From Erwinia sp. S63 (GTDB lineage: Bacteria; Pseudomonadota; Gammaproteobacteria; Enterobacterales; Enterobacteriaceae): 64,000 nt of DNA. Positions 17,158 to 26,659 of the stretch are shown one piece after another. The DNA lies in contig NZ_JACVUP010000018.1 in the NCBI RefSeq assembly GCF_016625195.1, positions 1 to 64,000 of the forward strand, written 5' to 3'. The first letter of the stretch is position 1. Every line of letters begins with the position of its first letter. A program made the translations under genes and the position numbers. The notes under the pieces were generated by a model. The model was given only the letters and a program-made list of their open reading frames with translations, was not told where the DNA came from and did not search any database.

Positions 17158-18054
17158 TCAGGCCGAGGCAGCCGGACGCACACCCAGCGTGTGACAGATG
17201 GCGTAACTCAATTCTGCACGGTTCAGCGTGTAGAAGTGGAAATCCTTCACCCCTTCGCGTGACAGGATTTTCACCATGTCCATGGCGATATTGGCGCCGA
17301 CCATTTTGCGGGTTTCTGGATCGTCATCCAGTCCGGCAAACATCGCATTCATCCAGCCCGGCACGCGCACGTTGGTCATGGTGGCGAAACGCTGTAACTG
17401 CTTAAAGTTCGATACCGGCAAAATGCCTGGCACGATTTCCACATCAATCCCGGCGGCGACACAGCGGTCGCGAAAACGCAGGTAACTCTCAACATCAAAG
17501 AAGAATTGCGTGATGGCGCGATTGGCACCGTTATCGACTTTACGCTTCAGGTTGATCAAATCCGCTTGGGCACTTTTCGCTTCGGGATGCACTTCTGGAT
17601 AAGCCGCCACGGAGATATCAAAATCGCCCACTTCTTTTAGCAATGCGACCAAATCAGCGCCGTACATCTCAGGCTTGCCGCTGCCCGGTGGCAAATCACC
17701 GCGCAGCGCCACAATGTGGCGAATGCCATTTTCCCAGTAGTCACGGGCGATGCCACGCAACTCATCGCGCGTGGCATCGATGCAGGTCAAGTGCGGAGCC
17801 GCTTCCAGACCGGTGCGCTCTTTAATGCCTTTGATGATGCTGTGCGTGCGGTCGCGTTCGCCAGAGTTAGCACCGTAGGTCACAGAGAGGAATTTCGGTT
17901 TCAGGATGCTCAGTCGATCGATTGAGCTCCACAGGGTTTCTTCCATTTCACTGGTGCGAGGCGGGAAAAATTCAAAAGAGACATTAATTTGCCCGTTCAG
18001 CTCAGCCAGGCTTTGGTTCAACGCTTCGCGCTGATTGGCGTGAAAGAAACTCAT
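17158..18054 (-). CDS. metF: 5,10-methylenetetrahydrofolate reductase MetF
   Basis: FAD- and NADH-dependent enzyme that makes 5-methyl-THF for methionine synthesis. The 298-aa TIM-barrel protein is close to E. coli MetF (296 aa), with conserved FEFFPPRT (about residues 27-34; the Glu is catalytic), ALRGDLPPGSG and FFFDVESYLRF blocks. It is a single-gene unit with its own terminator and a four-box MetJ operator upstream. Confidence 0.96.
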   Translation of the reverse strand: MSFFHANQREALNQSLAELNGQINVSFEFFPPRTSEMEETLWSSIDRLSILKPKFLSVTYGANSGERDRTHSIIKGIKERTGLEAAPHLTCIDATRDELRGIARDYWENGIRHIVALRGDLPPGSGKPEMYGADLVALLKEVGDFDISVAAYPEVHPEAKSAQADLINLKRKVDNGANRAITQFFFDVESYLRFRDRCVAAGIDVEIVPGILPVSNFKQLQRFATMTNVRVPGWMNAMFAGLDDDPETRKMVGANIAMDMVKILSREGVKDFHFYTLNRAELSYAICHTLGVRPAASA

Positions 18055-18097
18055 CCAGATTACCTCGTCGTCACATATCGGTTAACTTGCGGCCTGC

Positions 18098-18129
18098 GAA
18101 CATCCATACGTTTAGACGTCCAGATGCTC
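18098..18129 (-). promoter_or_regulatory. MetJ operator (four Met boxes) of metF
   Basis: Four consecutive 8-bp units on the plus strand, GAACATCC, ATACGTTT, AGACGTCC and AGATGCTC, resemble the Met box AGACGTCT; the third is the best. They lie 44-75 bp before the metF start. MetJ with S-adenosylmethionine binds such tandem arrays cooperatively. Confidence 0.82.
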
Positions 18130-18228
18130 AAAATGAACTATTCGCGCGTTAGCGTCAACTAAAAATTAATGTACAGGCGTGACGAATATTCAATCAAGTT
18201 GAAAGAGTTTCATGTTAGCTGAAGGATG

Positions 18229-18258
18229 AAAAGCGCAGACGGCGGGCACCGTCTGCGC
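18229..18258 (-). terminator. Rho-independent terminator of metBL
   Basis: Perfect 10-bp stem GCGCAGACGG/CCGTCTGCGC, 6-nt loop, followed on the minus strand by TTTT, 12 bp after the metL stop. Confidence 0.85.
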
Positions 18259-18269
18259 GGCAAGGCAGG

Positions 18270-20702
18270 TTACAACAGTTGTGCGAGACGATTGATATCC
18301 GATTGCAGCGCGCCTGCCGTGACATCACGACCGGCGCCCGGTCCGCGAATCACCAGCGGATTATCACGATACCAGCGACTTTCGATAGCAAACACGTTAT
18401 CGCATGGCAGCAGTGAGGCCAGCGGGTGCTCCGGACGTACCGCTTCTACACCCACACGCGCTTTACCATTGGCATCGAAACGCGCCACATAGCGCAGCAC
18501 CAGGCCCATCTCCTGGGCCGCTTCAAAGCGTTGCAGCATTTGATCATTCAGCTCATCGGCATTCTCGAAGAAGTGGTCGATGGATTCGTCTTCGCAATCT
18601 GCTGGCACCAGTGATTCAACCCGAACCTGATCCGGTTCGATGTCATAACCGGCTTCACGCGCCAGAATAACCAGCTTACGCATCACATCCTGCCCCGACA
18701 GATCCACGCGCGGGTCGGGCTCGGTGAGGCCTTGCTGCCAAGCCTGGTCCACCAGCTCACTGAACGGCACAGTGCCGTCAAACTGCAGGAACAACCATGA
18801 CAAGGTGCCGGAGAAGATGCCGCTGATGGCCAGGATACTGTCGCCGCTTTCACGCAGATCGCGCACCGTATGGTTGACCGGCAAACCTGCGCCGACGGTG
18901 GCGTTATATAGCCAGTGGCGACCCGTTTTGGCGAACGCATCACGAATCTGCCGCCAGCTCTGGCTGCTGGATGCGCCTGCCACTTTGTTGGCGCTGATGA
19001 CATGGAAGCCGTGGCTGGCGAAATCGAGATATTGCTGTGCCAGTGGTGCGCTGGCGGTGACATCCAGCACCACTAAATCATCGAATGGGTGGGCGCGCAT
19101 CCACAGGAACAGCGACTCTTCATCACGCTCTTCCGCTTCGTCATCAAAGAAGGCGAGCGCACGGCTGGCTTCCAGACCGTCATAACTCAGCAAGCTGCGG
19201 CTGCTATCGGCCACACCCGCCAGCACATATTCAAAGCCGGTACGTGCCGATAAGCCTTCCTGCTCACGCGCAAACAGCTCGAGCCAACGTGAGCCAATGT
19301 TGCCTTTGCCAAACAGCATCAGACCGATGCGTTTCTCTGCACGGAACAGCGACTGATGCAGGCCCTGGATTAGGTGCTGCGTCGGTCCCACACGCAATAC
19401 GGCAACAATACTGATGTGATCTTCTGACTGCCAGACAAACTCGACCGGCTGGTCTTTGATCTGCTGCCAGAAGCGATGGCTGTGCAGCGGGTTACGCGTC
19501 ACGCCTGCACCGACTAATGCCACCAGCGCTAAGCCATCACGCAACTGCAGATGGCCCGGCAGCGCAGCATCCTGCAGCAGATTAAAGGCGCTATTAACCA
19601 CCTCGGAGGTATAGCAGAGTTGCAGCAACCGGCGATCGGGATGGACACCCATCGCCAGCGGACGCAGTTGCGCGCGCTTAAGCAGCAGATCGATCTCTTT
19701 CTGCTGCGTCTTAAAATCATGGTTTTCGGGGATGTGAATCTCTACCAGACACACATCGTCGTGGCTGGTGACGATACGTGCGCCGGTGCCGGAAGCCAGT
19801 ACGCGCTCAATGCGCGTAGAGCCCTGCTCCGGCTGATAACTGCAGCGCAGTTGCAAATCAATATCGCTGTTCGAGACTGGCTGAAGTGTACGCGTGTGCA
19901 GTACCGGCGCGGCCAGACGCGCCAGCTCACTGGCTTCGTCTAAACGCAGCAGCGGCAGCAAACAGGCATCCGAGACCTTGCGCGGATCGGCGCTGTACAC
20001 ACCTGCCACGTCACTCCAGATGGTGACACGGTTTACCCCAGCCAGCGCACCGATCTGTGTGGCAGAGTAATCCGAACCATTACGGCCCAGTAGCACCGTT
20101 TCACCCGCATCACTGCGGCAGATAAAGCCGGTCACCACCAGACGTTTGTGCGGATGCTGAGCCAGCAATGCCTGCAGCAATGGCCAGGATTTGCCTTCAT
20201 CGACCTGCGGCTGCGCAGCACGCTCCGCGCGCAGGAAATCGCGCGCATCCAGCCACGCGGACTCAATATCGCGCTGGCTCAGCACCGCTGCCATCAGGCG
20301 AGCCGACCAGATTTCACCGTGCCCCACCACTTCAGCGTACACCGCATCGGTGATAGAGCCGTCGAGTAGCGCCGCCAGACGTTCCAGATCGCGAATAAAG
20401 GAGGCAGTCAGGGTTTCAGCAAATTCAGCAGGTAATAGCGCAGCAATCAGTTCACTGTGAAAACGGCGTAAAGCTTGTTGCACCTGATGGGCAGATAAGC
20501 GATCGCTCTGGCTCAGTTTAAGCCAGCTAATCAGCTGGTTGGTGGTGCTGCCTGCGGCAGAGACCACCATCAAGTCGCCTGGCTGGCTGTAATCCGCCAT
20601 GATGCTGGCGACACGCTGATAACAACGTGCATCCGCCAGGCTACTGCCACCAAATTTATGCAACTGCTTGTTCGGCGTTCCCGCGCCTGCTGAACTTGTC
20701 AT
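18270..20702 (-). CDS. metL: Bifunctional aspartate kinase / homoserine dehydrogenase II, MetL
   Basis: Phosphorylates aspartate and reduces aspartate semialdehyde to homoserine for methionine synthesis. It has 810 aa, like E. coli MetL. The N-terminal kinase begins HKFGGSSLADA (about residues 15-25) and runs to about 460. The C-terminal dehydrogenase starts with LMLFGKGNIGSRWLEL near residue 463 and has the catalytic stretch VGAGLPVNHTVRDL. It starts 2 bp after metB, so metBL is one operon repressed through the metB/metJ Met boxes. Confidence 0.97.
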   Translation of the reverse strand: MTSSAGAGTPNKQLHKFGGSSLADARCYQRVASIMADYSQPGDLMVVSAAGSTTNQLISWLKLSQSDRLSAHQVQQALRRFHSELIAALLPAEFAETLTASFIRDLERLAALLDGSITDAVYAEVVGHGEIWSARLMAAVLSQRDIESAWLDARDFLRAERAAQPQVDEGKSWPLLQALLAQHPHKRLVVTGFICRSDAGETVLLGRNGSDYSATQIGALAGVNRVTIWSDVAGVYSADPRKVSDACLLPLLRLDEASELARLAAPVLHTRTLQPVSNSDIDLQLRCSYQPEQGSTRIERVLASGTGARIVTSHDDVCLVEIHIPENHDFKTQQKEIDLLLKRAQLRPLAMGVHPDRRLLQLCYTSEVVNSAFNLLQDAALPGHLQLRDGLALVALVGAGVTRNPLHSHRFWQQIKDQPVEFVWQSEDHISIVAVLRVGPTQHLIQGLHQSLFRAEKRIGLMLFGKGNIGSRWLELFAREQEGLSARTGFEYVLAGVADSSRSLLSYDGLEASRALAFFDDEAEERDEESLFLWMRAHPFDDLVVLDVTASAPLAQQYLDFASHGFHVISANKVAGASSSQSWRQIRDAFAKTGRHWLYNATVGAGLPVNHTVRDLRESGDSILAISGIFSGTLSWLFLQFDGTVPFSELVDQAWQQGLTEPDPRVDLSGQDVMRKLVILAREAGYDIEPDQVRVESLVPADCEDESIDHFFENADELNDQMLQRFEAAQEMGLVLRYVARFDANGKARVGVEAVRPEHPLASLLPCDNVFAIESRWYRDNPLVIRGPGAGRDVTAGALQSDINRLAQLL

Positions 20703-20704
20703 GC

Positions 20705-21865
20705 TTACTCCTCGGCTGCGATCCGGAATGCATTATCCAGATCGGCGATTAAATCTTCGTGATCTTCAATTCCGACAGAAATACGCAACAGCGTTTCTGA
20801 AATACCCGCTGCCGCGCGCGCTTCCGCAGACATGCCTGCATGCGTCATGGTCGCAGTGTGCGAAATCAAACTCTCGACACCACCCAGCGATTCCGCCAGC
20901 GTGAACAGCTCCAGCGCCTTGAGGAAACGGCGCAGACGCGCTTCGTCAGCGTCGATTTCAAAACTCAACATCGCGCCAAAGCCACGCTGTTGACGTACCG
21001 CATACTCATGGCCAGCATTTTCCGGCAGAGACGGATGATACAGTTTTTTCACCAGCGGTTGTTGCTTCAGGTAATCAACAATCGCCAGCGCATTACGCTG
21101 CGCTGCCGCCATACGCGGGGCCAGCGTGCGCAGACCGCGCAGCAGCAGGTAGCTATCAAACGCTGCGCCGGTTACACCAATATTATTCGCCCACCAGGCG
21201 AGGTCCGTTGCCATCGCCGGATCTTTGGAAATCACCGCTCCGGCCACCACATCGGAGTGACCATTCAAATACTTGGTACAGGAGTGGATCACCAGATCGG
21301 CTCCCAACGCCAGCGGATTCTGCAAGGCTGGGCTGAGGAAGGTGTTATCCACCACGCTGATCACCCCCGCTTCACGCGCTGCCTGGCAAATACTTGCGAT
21401 ATCTACCACGCGCAGCAGCGGGTTGCTTGGGCTCTCCACCAGTACCAATTTAGGCTTCTCGGCCAGCGCGGCGGCCAAAGCAGCCTTGTCACCCTGATCG
21501 ACAAACTTCACGCGATAGGCACCGCGTTTGCTCAGGCTATCGAACAGGCGATAGCTGCCGCCGTAACAGTCGTGTGGGGCAACCAGCAGATCGCCCGGCT
21601 TCAGGAACACGGTCGTCACCAAGTGAATCGCTGACATCCCGGTATTGGTTAATACCGCGCCCGCACCACCTTCCAACTCCGCCAGCGCGCGTTGCACCAC
21701 ATCACGCGTCGGGTTACCGCGGCGTGAGTAGTCATGCGCACGCGGCTCATTGAAGTCGAGGAAGTTGTAGGTGCTGGAGAGGTGAATCGGTGGGACAACG
21801 CAGCCATATTGCTCGTCATCATTCAAACCGCTGCGTACTGCGATGGTTGCCTGTTTACGCGTCAT
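20705..21865 (-). CDS. metB: Cystathionine gamma-synthase MetB
   Basis: PLP enzyme that joins O-succinylhomoserine and cysteine into cystathionine. The 386-aa length equals E. coli. The PLP lysine is in HSCTKYLNGHSDVV (about residue 198), and the YSRRGNPTRD loop near residue 46 contacts the neighbouring subunit's PLP. First gene of metBL, divergent from metJ across a five-box MetJ operator. Confidence 0.97.
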   Translation of the reverse strand: MTRKQATIAVRSGLNDDEQYGCVVPPIHLSSTYNFLDFNEPRAHDYSRRGNPTRDVVQRALAELEGGAGAVLTNTGMSAIHLVTTVFLKPGDLLVAPHDCYGGSYRLFDSLSKRGAYRVKFVDQGDKAALAAALAEKPKLVLVESPSNPLLRVVDIASICQAAREAGVISVVDNTFLSPALQNPLALGADLVIHSCTKYLNGHSDVVAGAVISKDPAMATDLAWWANNIGVTGAAFDSYLLLRGLRTLAPRMAAAQRNALAIVDYLKQQPLVKKLYHPSLPENAGHEYAVRQQRGFGAMLSFEIDADEARLRRFLKALELFTLAESLGGVESLISHTATMTHAGMSAEARAAAGISETLLRISVGIEDHEDLIADLDNAFRIAAEE

Positions 21866-21923
21866 GGTGCTTACTGTTCCTGAAGAGTAATAAGAAGTGG
21901 CAACAGGATAACATTCAACACAT

Positions 21924-21963
21924 AGACGTCAATACATCTGGACATCTAAATGTCTTTGCGTAT
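21924..21963. promoter_or_regulatory. MetJ operator (five Met boxes) between metB and metJ
   Basis: Five head-to-tail 8-bp units: AGACGTCA, ATACATCT, GGACATCT, AAATGTCT, TTGCGTAT. The middle ones fit the Met box AGACGTCT best. E. coli also has a multi-box array here that controls both metBL and metJ. Confidence 0.88.
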
Positions 21964-22142
21964 AGATTGAGCAAATCATCAATACCCGCTAAAATTACGC
22001 GTCATCGCCTGGTGTTCAGCGCGCTTTCCTGTGAAAAGCGATGCGCAAGCATAAAACCGGCAGTTTAAGCGGTCAGGCACAGAAAAATCGGGCATAATCA
22101 ACGGATTTCCCCATATTCAACTTTTATTGATTAAGGTAACCC

Positions 22143-22460
22143 ATGGCTGAGTGGAACGGCGAATATATCAGCCCTTACGCTGAACACGGTAAGAAGAGCG
22201 AGCAGGTTAAGAAGATTACAGTTTCTATCCCGCTGAAAGTGCTGAAAATTTTAACGGATGAACGCACGCGCCGTCAGGTGAATAACCTGCGTCATGCCAC
22301 GAATAGCGAATTGCTGTGTGAAGCCTTTTTGCATGCTTTCACCGGGCAGCCTCTGCCGAATGATGTCGATTTGCGTAAAGAACGCAGCGATGAGATTCCA
22401 GAAGAAGCCAAACAGATTATGCGTGAGATGGGCATTGATCCCGATAGCTGGGAATACTGA
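22143..22460 (+). CDS. metJ: Methionine repressor MetJ
   Basis: Ribbon-helix-helix repressor that uses S-adenosylmethionine as corepressor. It has 105 aa (104 without Met, as in E. coli). The DNA-contacting beta strand KKITVSIPLKVLKIL is at about residues 23-37 and the helix region TRRQVNNLRHATNSELL follows. It is autoregulated through the adjacent operator and ends at a strong terminator shared with rpmE. Confidence 0.97.
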   Translation: MAEWNGEYISPYAEHGKKSEQVKKITVSIPLKVLKILTDERTRRQVNNLRHATNSELLCEAFLHAFTGQPLPNDVDLRKERSDEIPEEAKQIMREMGIDPDSWEY

Positions 22461-22470
22461 GTCCAGAAAT

Positions 22471-22499
22471 AAAAAAACCCAGCCGAGGCTGGGTTTTTT
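22471..22499. terminator. Bidirectional terminator between metJ and rpmE
   Basis: Stem CCCAGCC/GGCTGGG with a very short loop, flanked by seven A residues on the left and six T residues on the right, so it can act on both convergent genes. Confidence 0.92.
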
Positions 22500-22536
22500 C
22501 TTGCTTCCGAATCCGAAGATTCGACGGCAAATAATC

Positions 22537-22752
22537 TTATTTCTTGCTGGTTGGAACGCTGAAACGCTTGTTGAAGCGATCTACACGGCCACCAGAATCA
22601 ACAACACGCTGCTTGCCAGTGTAGAACGGGTGGCATTTACCGCACACGTCCAGGTTCAGGCTGCCGGTCATGGTTGAACGGGTGTTGATCACGTTACCGC
22701 AAGAGCAGTTGATGGTCACTGCTTCGTATTTCGGGTGAATACCTTGTTTCAT
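22537..22752 (-). CDS. rpmE: 50S ribosomal protein L31
   Basis: Ribosomal protein of the large subunit at the inter-subunit bridge. The 71-aa protein is the zinc-binding type: it keeps CSCG (residues 16-18) and CGKC (37-40). It closely matches E. coli L31 (KCHPF, GGRVDRFNKRF). It is a single-gene unit, convergent with metJ, with its own promoter upstream. Confidence 0.96.
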   Translation of the reverse strand: MKQGIHPKYEAVTINCSCGNVINTRSTMTGSLNLDVCGKCHPFYTGKQRVVDSGGRVDRFNKRFSVPTSKK

Positions 22753-22866
22753 GGGAGAACCTCATAAAAGGCCGTGTCGCTCTCTATGCCAGGCGAACCT
22801 GCACAGCACCACACGCGGTTAATAATTAAGTGTATCTTTGACGAGCGATCTCATCAAAGGCGGCAT

Positions 22867-22895
22867 AGTATACAGAAATTAACCACACCAGGCAA
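22867..22895 (-). promoter_or_regulatory. Probable sigma-70 promoter of rpmE
   Basis: Minus-strand -35 TTGCCT (22890-22895) and -10 TATACT (22867-22872) are 17 bp apart, about 115 bp before rpmE. In E. coli a long rpmE leader takes part in autoregulation. The rest of the 333-bp gap up to priA is filled by an ERIC element. Confidence 0.65.
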
Positions 22896-22910
22896 ACATC
22901 CCCTCTTCAA

Positions 22911-23034
22911 ACCCTCAATAATGCGAGAGGCAGGAAGGCGACAAAGGCGTGCATTCCGATGAGATTACTGAAGTCAGTGGTTCGGGTGAGCGAGAGCAGC
23001 CAACGCACCTGTGGCTTGAGTATGACGAGGGTTG
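22911..23034. repeat. ERIC element (full length)
   Basis: A 124-bp element matches the ERIC (enterobacterial repetitive intergenic consensus) family along its length: the terminal repeats ACCCTC..GAGGGT, the CAGGAAGGCG block, and the highly conserved block GTGAGCGAGAGCAGCCAACG (22987-23006) followed by CACCTG. The end of the repeat lies only 51 bp before the priA start, so it is probably transcribed with priA or forms part of its promoter region. Confidence 0.88.
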
Positions 23035-23085
23035 CATCAGCGTGTACACTACTTCTCCTTATTACAGAACCGGATAGAGATCGAC

Positions 23086-25284
23086 ATGCCCGTTGTTCAG
23101 GTTGCCCTGCCCGTTCCGCTGCCTCGCCTGTTTGACTATCTGCTGCCCGCCGATGCGCCGCAGCCGGTGGTGGGCTCGCGCGTCAGCGTGCCGTTTGGCA
23201 ATCGCAAAATGATCGGCATTGTGGTGGCGATAAAAGAAAGCAGCGACCTGCCTCTGACTCAGCTCAAACCGCTGGAGAGCGTGCTGGACGATCAAAGCCT
23301 GTTTTCACCGGCGCTGTGGCGCATCCTCAACTGGGCCGCCAGCTATTACCATTCGCCGCTCGGCGAGGTGCTCAACCATGCGTTACCGGTGCTGCTGCGT
23401 CAGGGCAAACCGGCGCAGGAAACGCCGTTGTGGCAGTGGGTGGTCAACGACGCCGGACGCGAAGTGGCCATGGAAAGCCTGAAGCGTGCACCCAAGCAGC
23501 AGCAAGCTTTAGCGGCACTGCGCCAGCAACCTCTCTATCGCCATCAGGTCAGTGAACAGGATCTGACTGACGCCGCGCTGCAATCATTGCGTGCCAAAGG
23601 TCTGTGCGATCTGCGTGAACACGCACCGCAGATGCACGACTGGCGCACCACCTTTGCCGTGAAGGGCGATCGCCTGCGTCTCAATACCGATCAGGCAATG
23701 GCCGTCGGTGCGATGCGCAGCGAAGATGATCATTATGCAGCGTGGTTGCTGGCGGGCATTACCGGTTCGGGCAAAACCGAAGTCTATCTCAGCGTGCTAG
23801 AGAATGTGCTGGCGCGCGGCAAGCAGGCGCTGGTACTGGTGCCGGAAATCGGCCTGACACCGCAAACTATTGCACGCTTCCGTGAACGCTTCGATGCGCC
23901 GATCGATGTGCTGCACTCGGCACTCAATGACAGTGAGCGTCTTGCGGTGTGGCTGCGTGCGCGCAGTGGCGAAACCGCGATTATCATCGGTACGCGATCC
24001 GCGCTGTTTACGCCGCTGGCACGTCCGGGCGTGATCATTATTGATGAAGAACATGACAGTTCGTACAAACAGCAGGAAGGCTGGCGCTATCAGGCGCGCG
24101 ACCTGGCGGTGTTCCGCGCGCATGAGGAAGATATCCCGATTGTCATGGGTTCAGCGACACCGGCGCTGGAAACGCTGCACAATGTGCGCGTCGGCAAGTA
24201 TCGACAGCTCAATCTCACCAAACGCGCTGGCAACGCCAAACCGGCACTGCAACAGCTGATCGACCTTAAAGGCCAACAGCTTAAAGGTGGGCTCGCGCCT
24301 GCATTGCTGGGCAAAATGCGCCAGCACCTGCAGGCCGATAATCAGGTGTTGCTGTTCCTGAATCGTCGCGGGTTCTCGCCAGCATTAATGTGCCACGACT
24401 GCGGGTGGCTGGCGGAGTGTCAACGTTGCGACAGTTATTACACGCTGCATCAGCATCATCGTCAGCTGCGCTGCCACCATTGTGACAGCCAGCGCCCATT
24501 GCCTAATCAGTGTCCAGGCTGTGGTTCAACGCATCTGATGCCGGTTGGTGTCGGCACAGAACAGCTGGAACAACAGCTCAGCACGCTCTTTCCCGGCGTG
24601 CCGGTTTCGCGCATCGATCGTGATACCACCAGCCGCAAAGGTGCATTGGAACAGCATTTGGCGGATGTACATCGCGGCGGAGCCCGCATTCTGGTGGGCA
24701 CACAGATGCTGGCCAAAGGGCACCATTTCCCCGATGTGACGCTGGTTTCCCTGCTGGATGTCGATGGTGCCTTATTCTCCGCCGATTTCCGCGCCGCCGA
24801 ACGCTTTGCTCAACTCTATACCCAGGTGGCCGGGCGCGCCGGACGCGCCGGAAAACAGGGTGAAGTGCTGCTGCAAACACACCATCCCGAGCATCCACTT
24901 TTGCAAACTCTGCTGCATCGTGGCTATTTCGCCTTTGCCGAGGAAACCTTGCTGGAGCGCCAATCGGTGCAGCTGCCGCCGTGGACCAGCCATGCACTGT
25001 TCCGTGCGGAGGACATGGACAATGCGCAGGCCGCAGAATTTCTCACGCAGCTGCGCAATTTACTCGAAGCCAGCCCGCTGAAAGATGAGGCCATGTGGCT
25101 GATGGGTCCGGTTCCGGCATTGGCACCAAAGCGCAGTGGGCGCTGGCGCTGGCAATTGCTGCTTCAGCACCCTTCGCGTAAACGCCTGCAGCAGCTGCTG
25201 AGCAGTTCGCTGCCGCTGATCTCCACCCTGCCCGCCGCGCGCAAAACCAAATGGACACTGGATATCGATCCCACCGAGAGTTAA
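23086..25284 (+). CDS. priA: Primosomal replication restart helicase PriA
   Basis: Superfamily 2 DNA helicase that reloads the replisome at stalled forks and D-loops. The start at 23086 gives 732 aa, as in E. coli; an upstream ATG (18 codons earlier) lies against the ERIC end and adds residues without family support. The 3' DNA-binding domain is at the N terminus. Walker A TGSGKTEVYL is near residue 225, and the DEEHD box is near 320. Two zinc-binding Cys clusters (CHDCGWLAECQRC and CHHCDSQ..CPGCG) lie at about 435-480. Confidence 0.96.
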   Translation: MPVVQVALPVPLPRLFDYLLPADAPQPVVGSRVSVPFGNRKMIGIVVAIKESSDLPLTQLKPLESVLDDQSLFSPALWRILNWAASYYHSPLGEVLNHALPVLLRQGKPAQETPLWQWVVNDAGREVAMESLKRAPKQQQALAALRQQPLYRHQVSEQDLTDAALQSLRAKGLCDLREHAPQMHDWRTTFAVKGDRLRLNTDQAMAVGAMRSEDDHYAAWLLAGITGSGKTEVYLSVLENVLARGKQALVLVPEIGLTPQTIARFRERFDAPIDVLHSALNDSERLAVWLRARSGETAIIIGTRSALFTPLARPGVIIIDEEHDSSYKQQEGWRYQARDLAVFRAHEEDIPIVMGSATPALETLHNVRVGKYRQLNLTKRAGNAKPALQQLIDLKGQQLKGGLAPALLGKMRQHLQADNQVLLFLNRRGFSPALMCHDCGWLAECQRCDSYYTLHQHHRQLRCHHCDSQRPLPNQCPGCGSTHLMPVGVGTEQLEQQLSTLFPGVPVSRIDRDTTSRKGALEQHLADVHRGGARILVGTQMLAKGHHFPDVTLVSLLDVDGALFSADFRAAERFAQLYTQVAGRAGRAGKQGEVLLQTHHPEHPLLQTLLHRGYFAFAEETLLERQSVQLPPWTSHALFRAEDMDNAQAAEFLTQLRNLLEASPLKDEAMWLMGPVPALAPKRSGRWRWQLLLQHPSRKRLQQLLSSSLPLISTLPAARKTKWTLDIDPTES

Positions 25285-25451
25285 GCCGCATGACATCTGC
25301 GAGCCAGATCGAAAAAAGTCGCACAAGTCACAATTTTTATGCAAATTAAGTAACAACCTCACCCGACGTTGGGTTATCAATAGTGCCCATCCCGGCTGAA
25401 GCCCGGCAATGTCTGAAAATCAATGCGCTGTACCGCGTCAGGAGTTATACG

Positions 25452-26489
25452 TTGGACCAGAAGCAACCTTCATCTGCTGCCACCATGAAAGATGTGGCCG
25501 AGAAAGCCGGCGTCTCTACCGCCACGGTTTCTCGCGCGCTGATGAACCCGGAAAAAGTCTCGGCTGCCACCCGGCAGAAAGTAGAACAAGCGGTGATTGA
25601 TGTCGGCTATGCGCCACACGGGCTGGCGCGCAATGCCAAACGCGGCGAAACGCAAACCATATTGGTGATAGTGCCGGACATCTGCGATCCCTTCTTTAGC
25701 GAAATCATCCGTGGCGTCGAAGTCACCGCGGCGCAGGAAGGCTATCTGGTGCTGATTGGCGACTGCGCACATCAGGATCAGCAGGAAAAAACCTTCCTCA
25801 ACCTTATGCTGACGCGCCAAATCGACGGCATGGTGCTGCTGGGTTCACAACTGCCATTCGATGCAGGGATAGAAGATCAGCGTAACCTGCCGCCAATGGT
25901 GATGGGCAACGAATTCGCCCCGGAAATGGCCCTGCCTACCGTTCACATTGATAACCTGACCGCGGCGTTTGAAGCGGTTAATCACCTGCTGCAACTCGGT
26001 CATCGCCAGATTGCCTGCATTACCGGGCCAGAACATATCCCGCTCAGCCAGTATCGTTTGCAAGGCTACATTCAGGCTCTGCGCCGCAGCAGTATCGCCA
26101 TTGATCCCACGATGATTGTGCACGGTGATTTCACCTTTGAAGCTGGTGCCAGTGCGCTGAAACAGTTGATGAGCTTACCGCAGCCACCGAAAGCCATTTT
26201 CTGCCACAGCGATCTGATGGCATTGGGTGCAATGAATCAGGCACGAAAGCTGGGCATGCGCATTCCGCAGGATCTTTCCGTAGTGGGATTTGACGATATC
26301 GAACTGGCGCAGTATTACGATCCCCCACTCACCACCGTGGCACAGCCGCGATTTGCCATTGGCCGTGAGGCGATGTTGCTGTTGCTGGATGAACTTCAGG
26401 GCAAACGCGTCAACAACGGCTCACGTTTACTCGATGCGGAATTACGTGTGCGTGGCAGCACCGCTCCCGCCACAAAACGGGAAAAATAG
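25452..26489 (+). CDS. cytR: LacI-family nucleoside regulator CytR
   Basis: Represses nucleoside uptake and catabolism genes together with CRP; cytidine is the inducer. The N-terminal helix-turn-helix (MKDVAEKAGVSTATVSRAL, from about residue 12) and a periplasmic-binding-protein-like ligand domain are clear. The best start is TTG at 25452, with GGAG 7 bp upstream, giving 345 aa (E. coli 341). Starts further upstream add residues that other CytR proteins lack. It lies between priA and ftsN, as in E. coli. Confidence 0.92.
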   Translation: MDQKQPSSAATMKDVAEKAGVSTATVSRALMNPEKVSAATRQKVEQAVIDVGYAPHGLARNAKRGETQTILVIVPDICDPFFSEIIRGVEVTAAQEGYLVLIGDCAHQDQQEKTFLNLMLTRQIDGMVLLGSQLPFDAGIEDQRNLPPMVMGNEFAPEMALPTVHIDNLTAAFEAVNHLLQLGHRQIACITGPEHIPLSQYRLQGYIQALRRSSIAIDPTMIVHGDFTFEAGASALKQLMSLPQPPKAIFCHSDLMALGAMNQARKLGMRIPQDLSVVGFDDIELAQYYDPPLTTVAQPRFAIGREAMLLLLDELQGKRVNNGSRLLDAELRVRGSTAPATKREK

Positions 26490-26659
26490 TCTAGGCTTCA
26501 CTGCATTTTCAGCGGATTCTGAAGGCAGACTCTGCTGGTCAAAGTTCCAGCCCTTGAGTAACATGACGCATTCGTTGCCGGGCAATTAACAGAACATTTA
26601 CACCCGTCTTAATTAGGGTTTCGCCCATTGGCATTTTTTTGAAGGGTATCAGAACGAAA

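Noticed and set aside
23784..24997. Antisense frames within priA
   Set aside because: No ribosome site, no recognisable domain, and priA is intact on the other strand.
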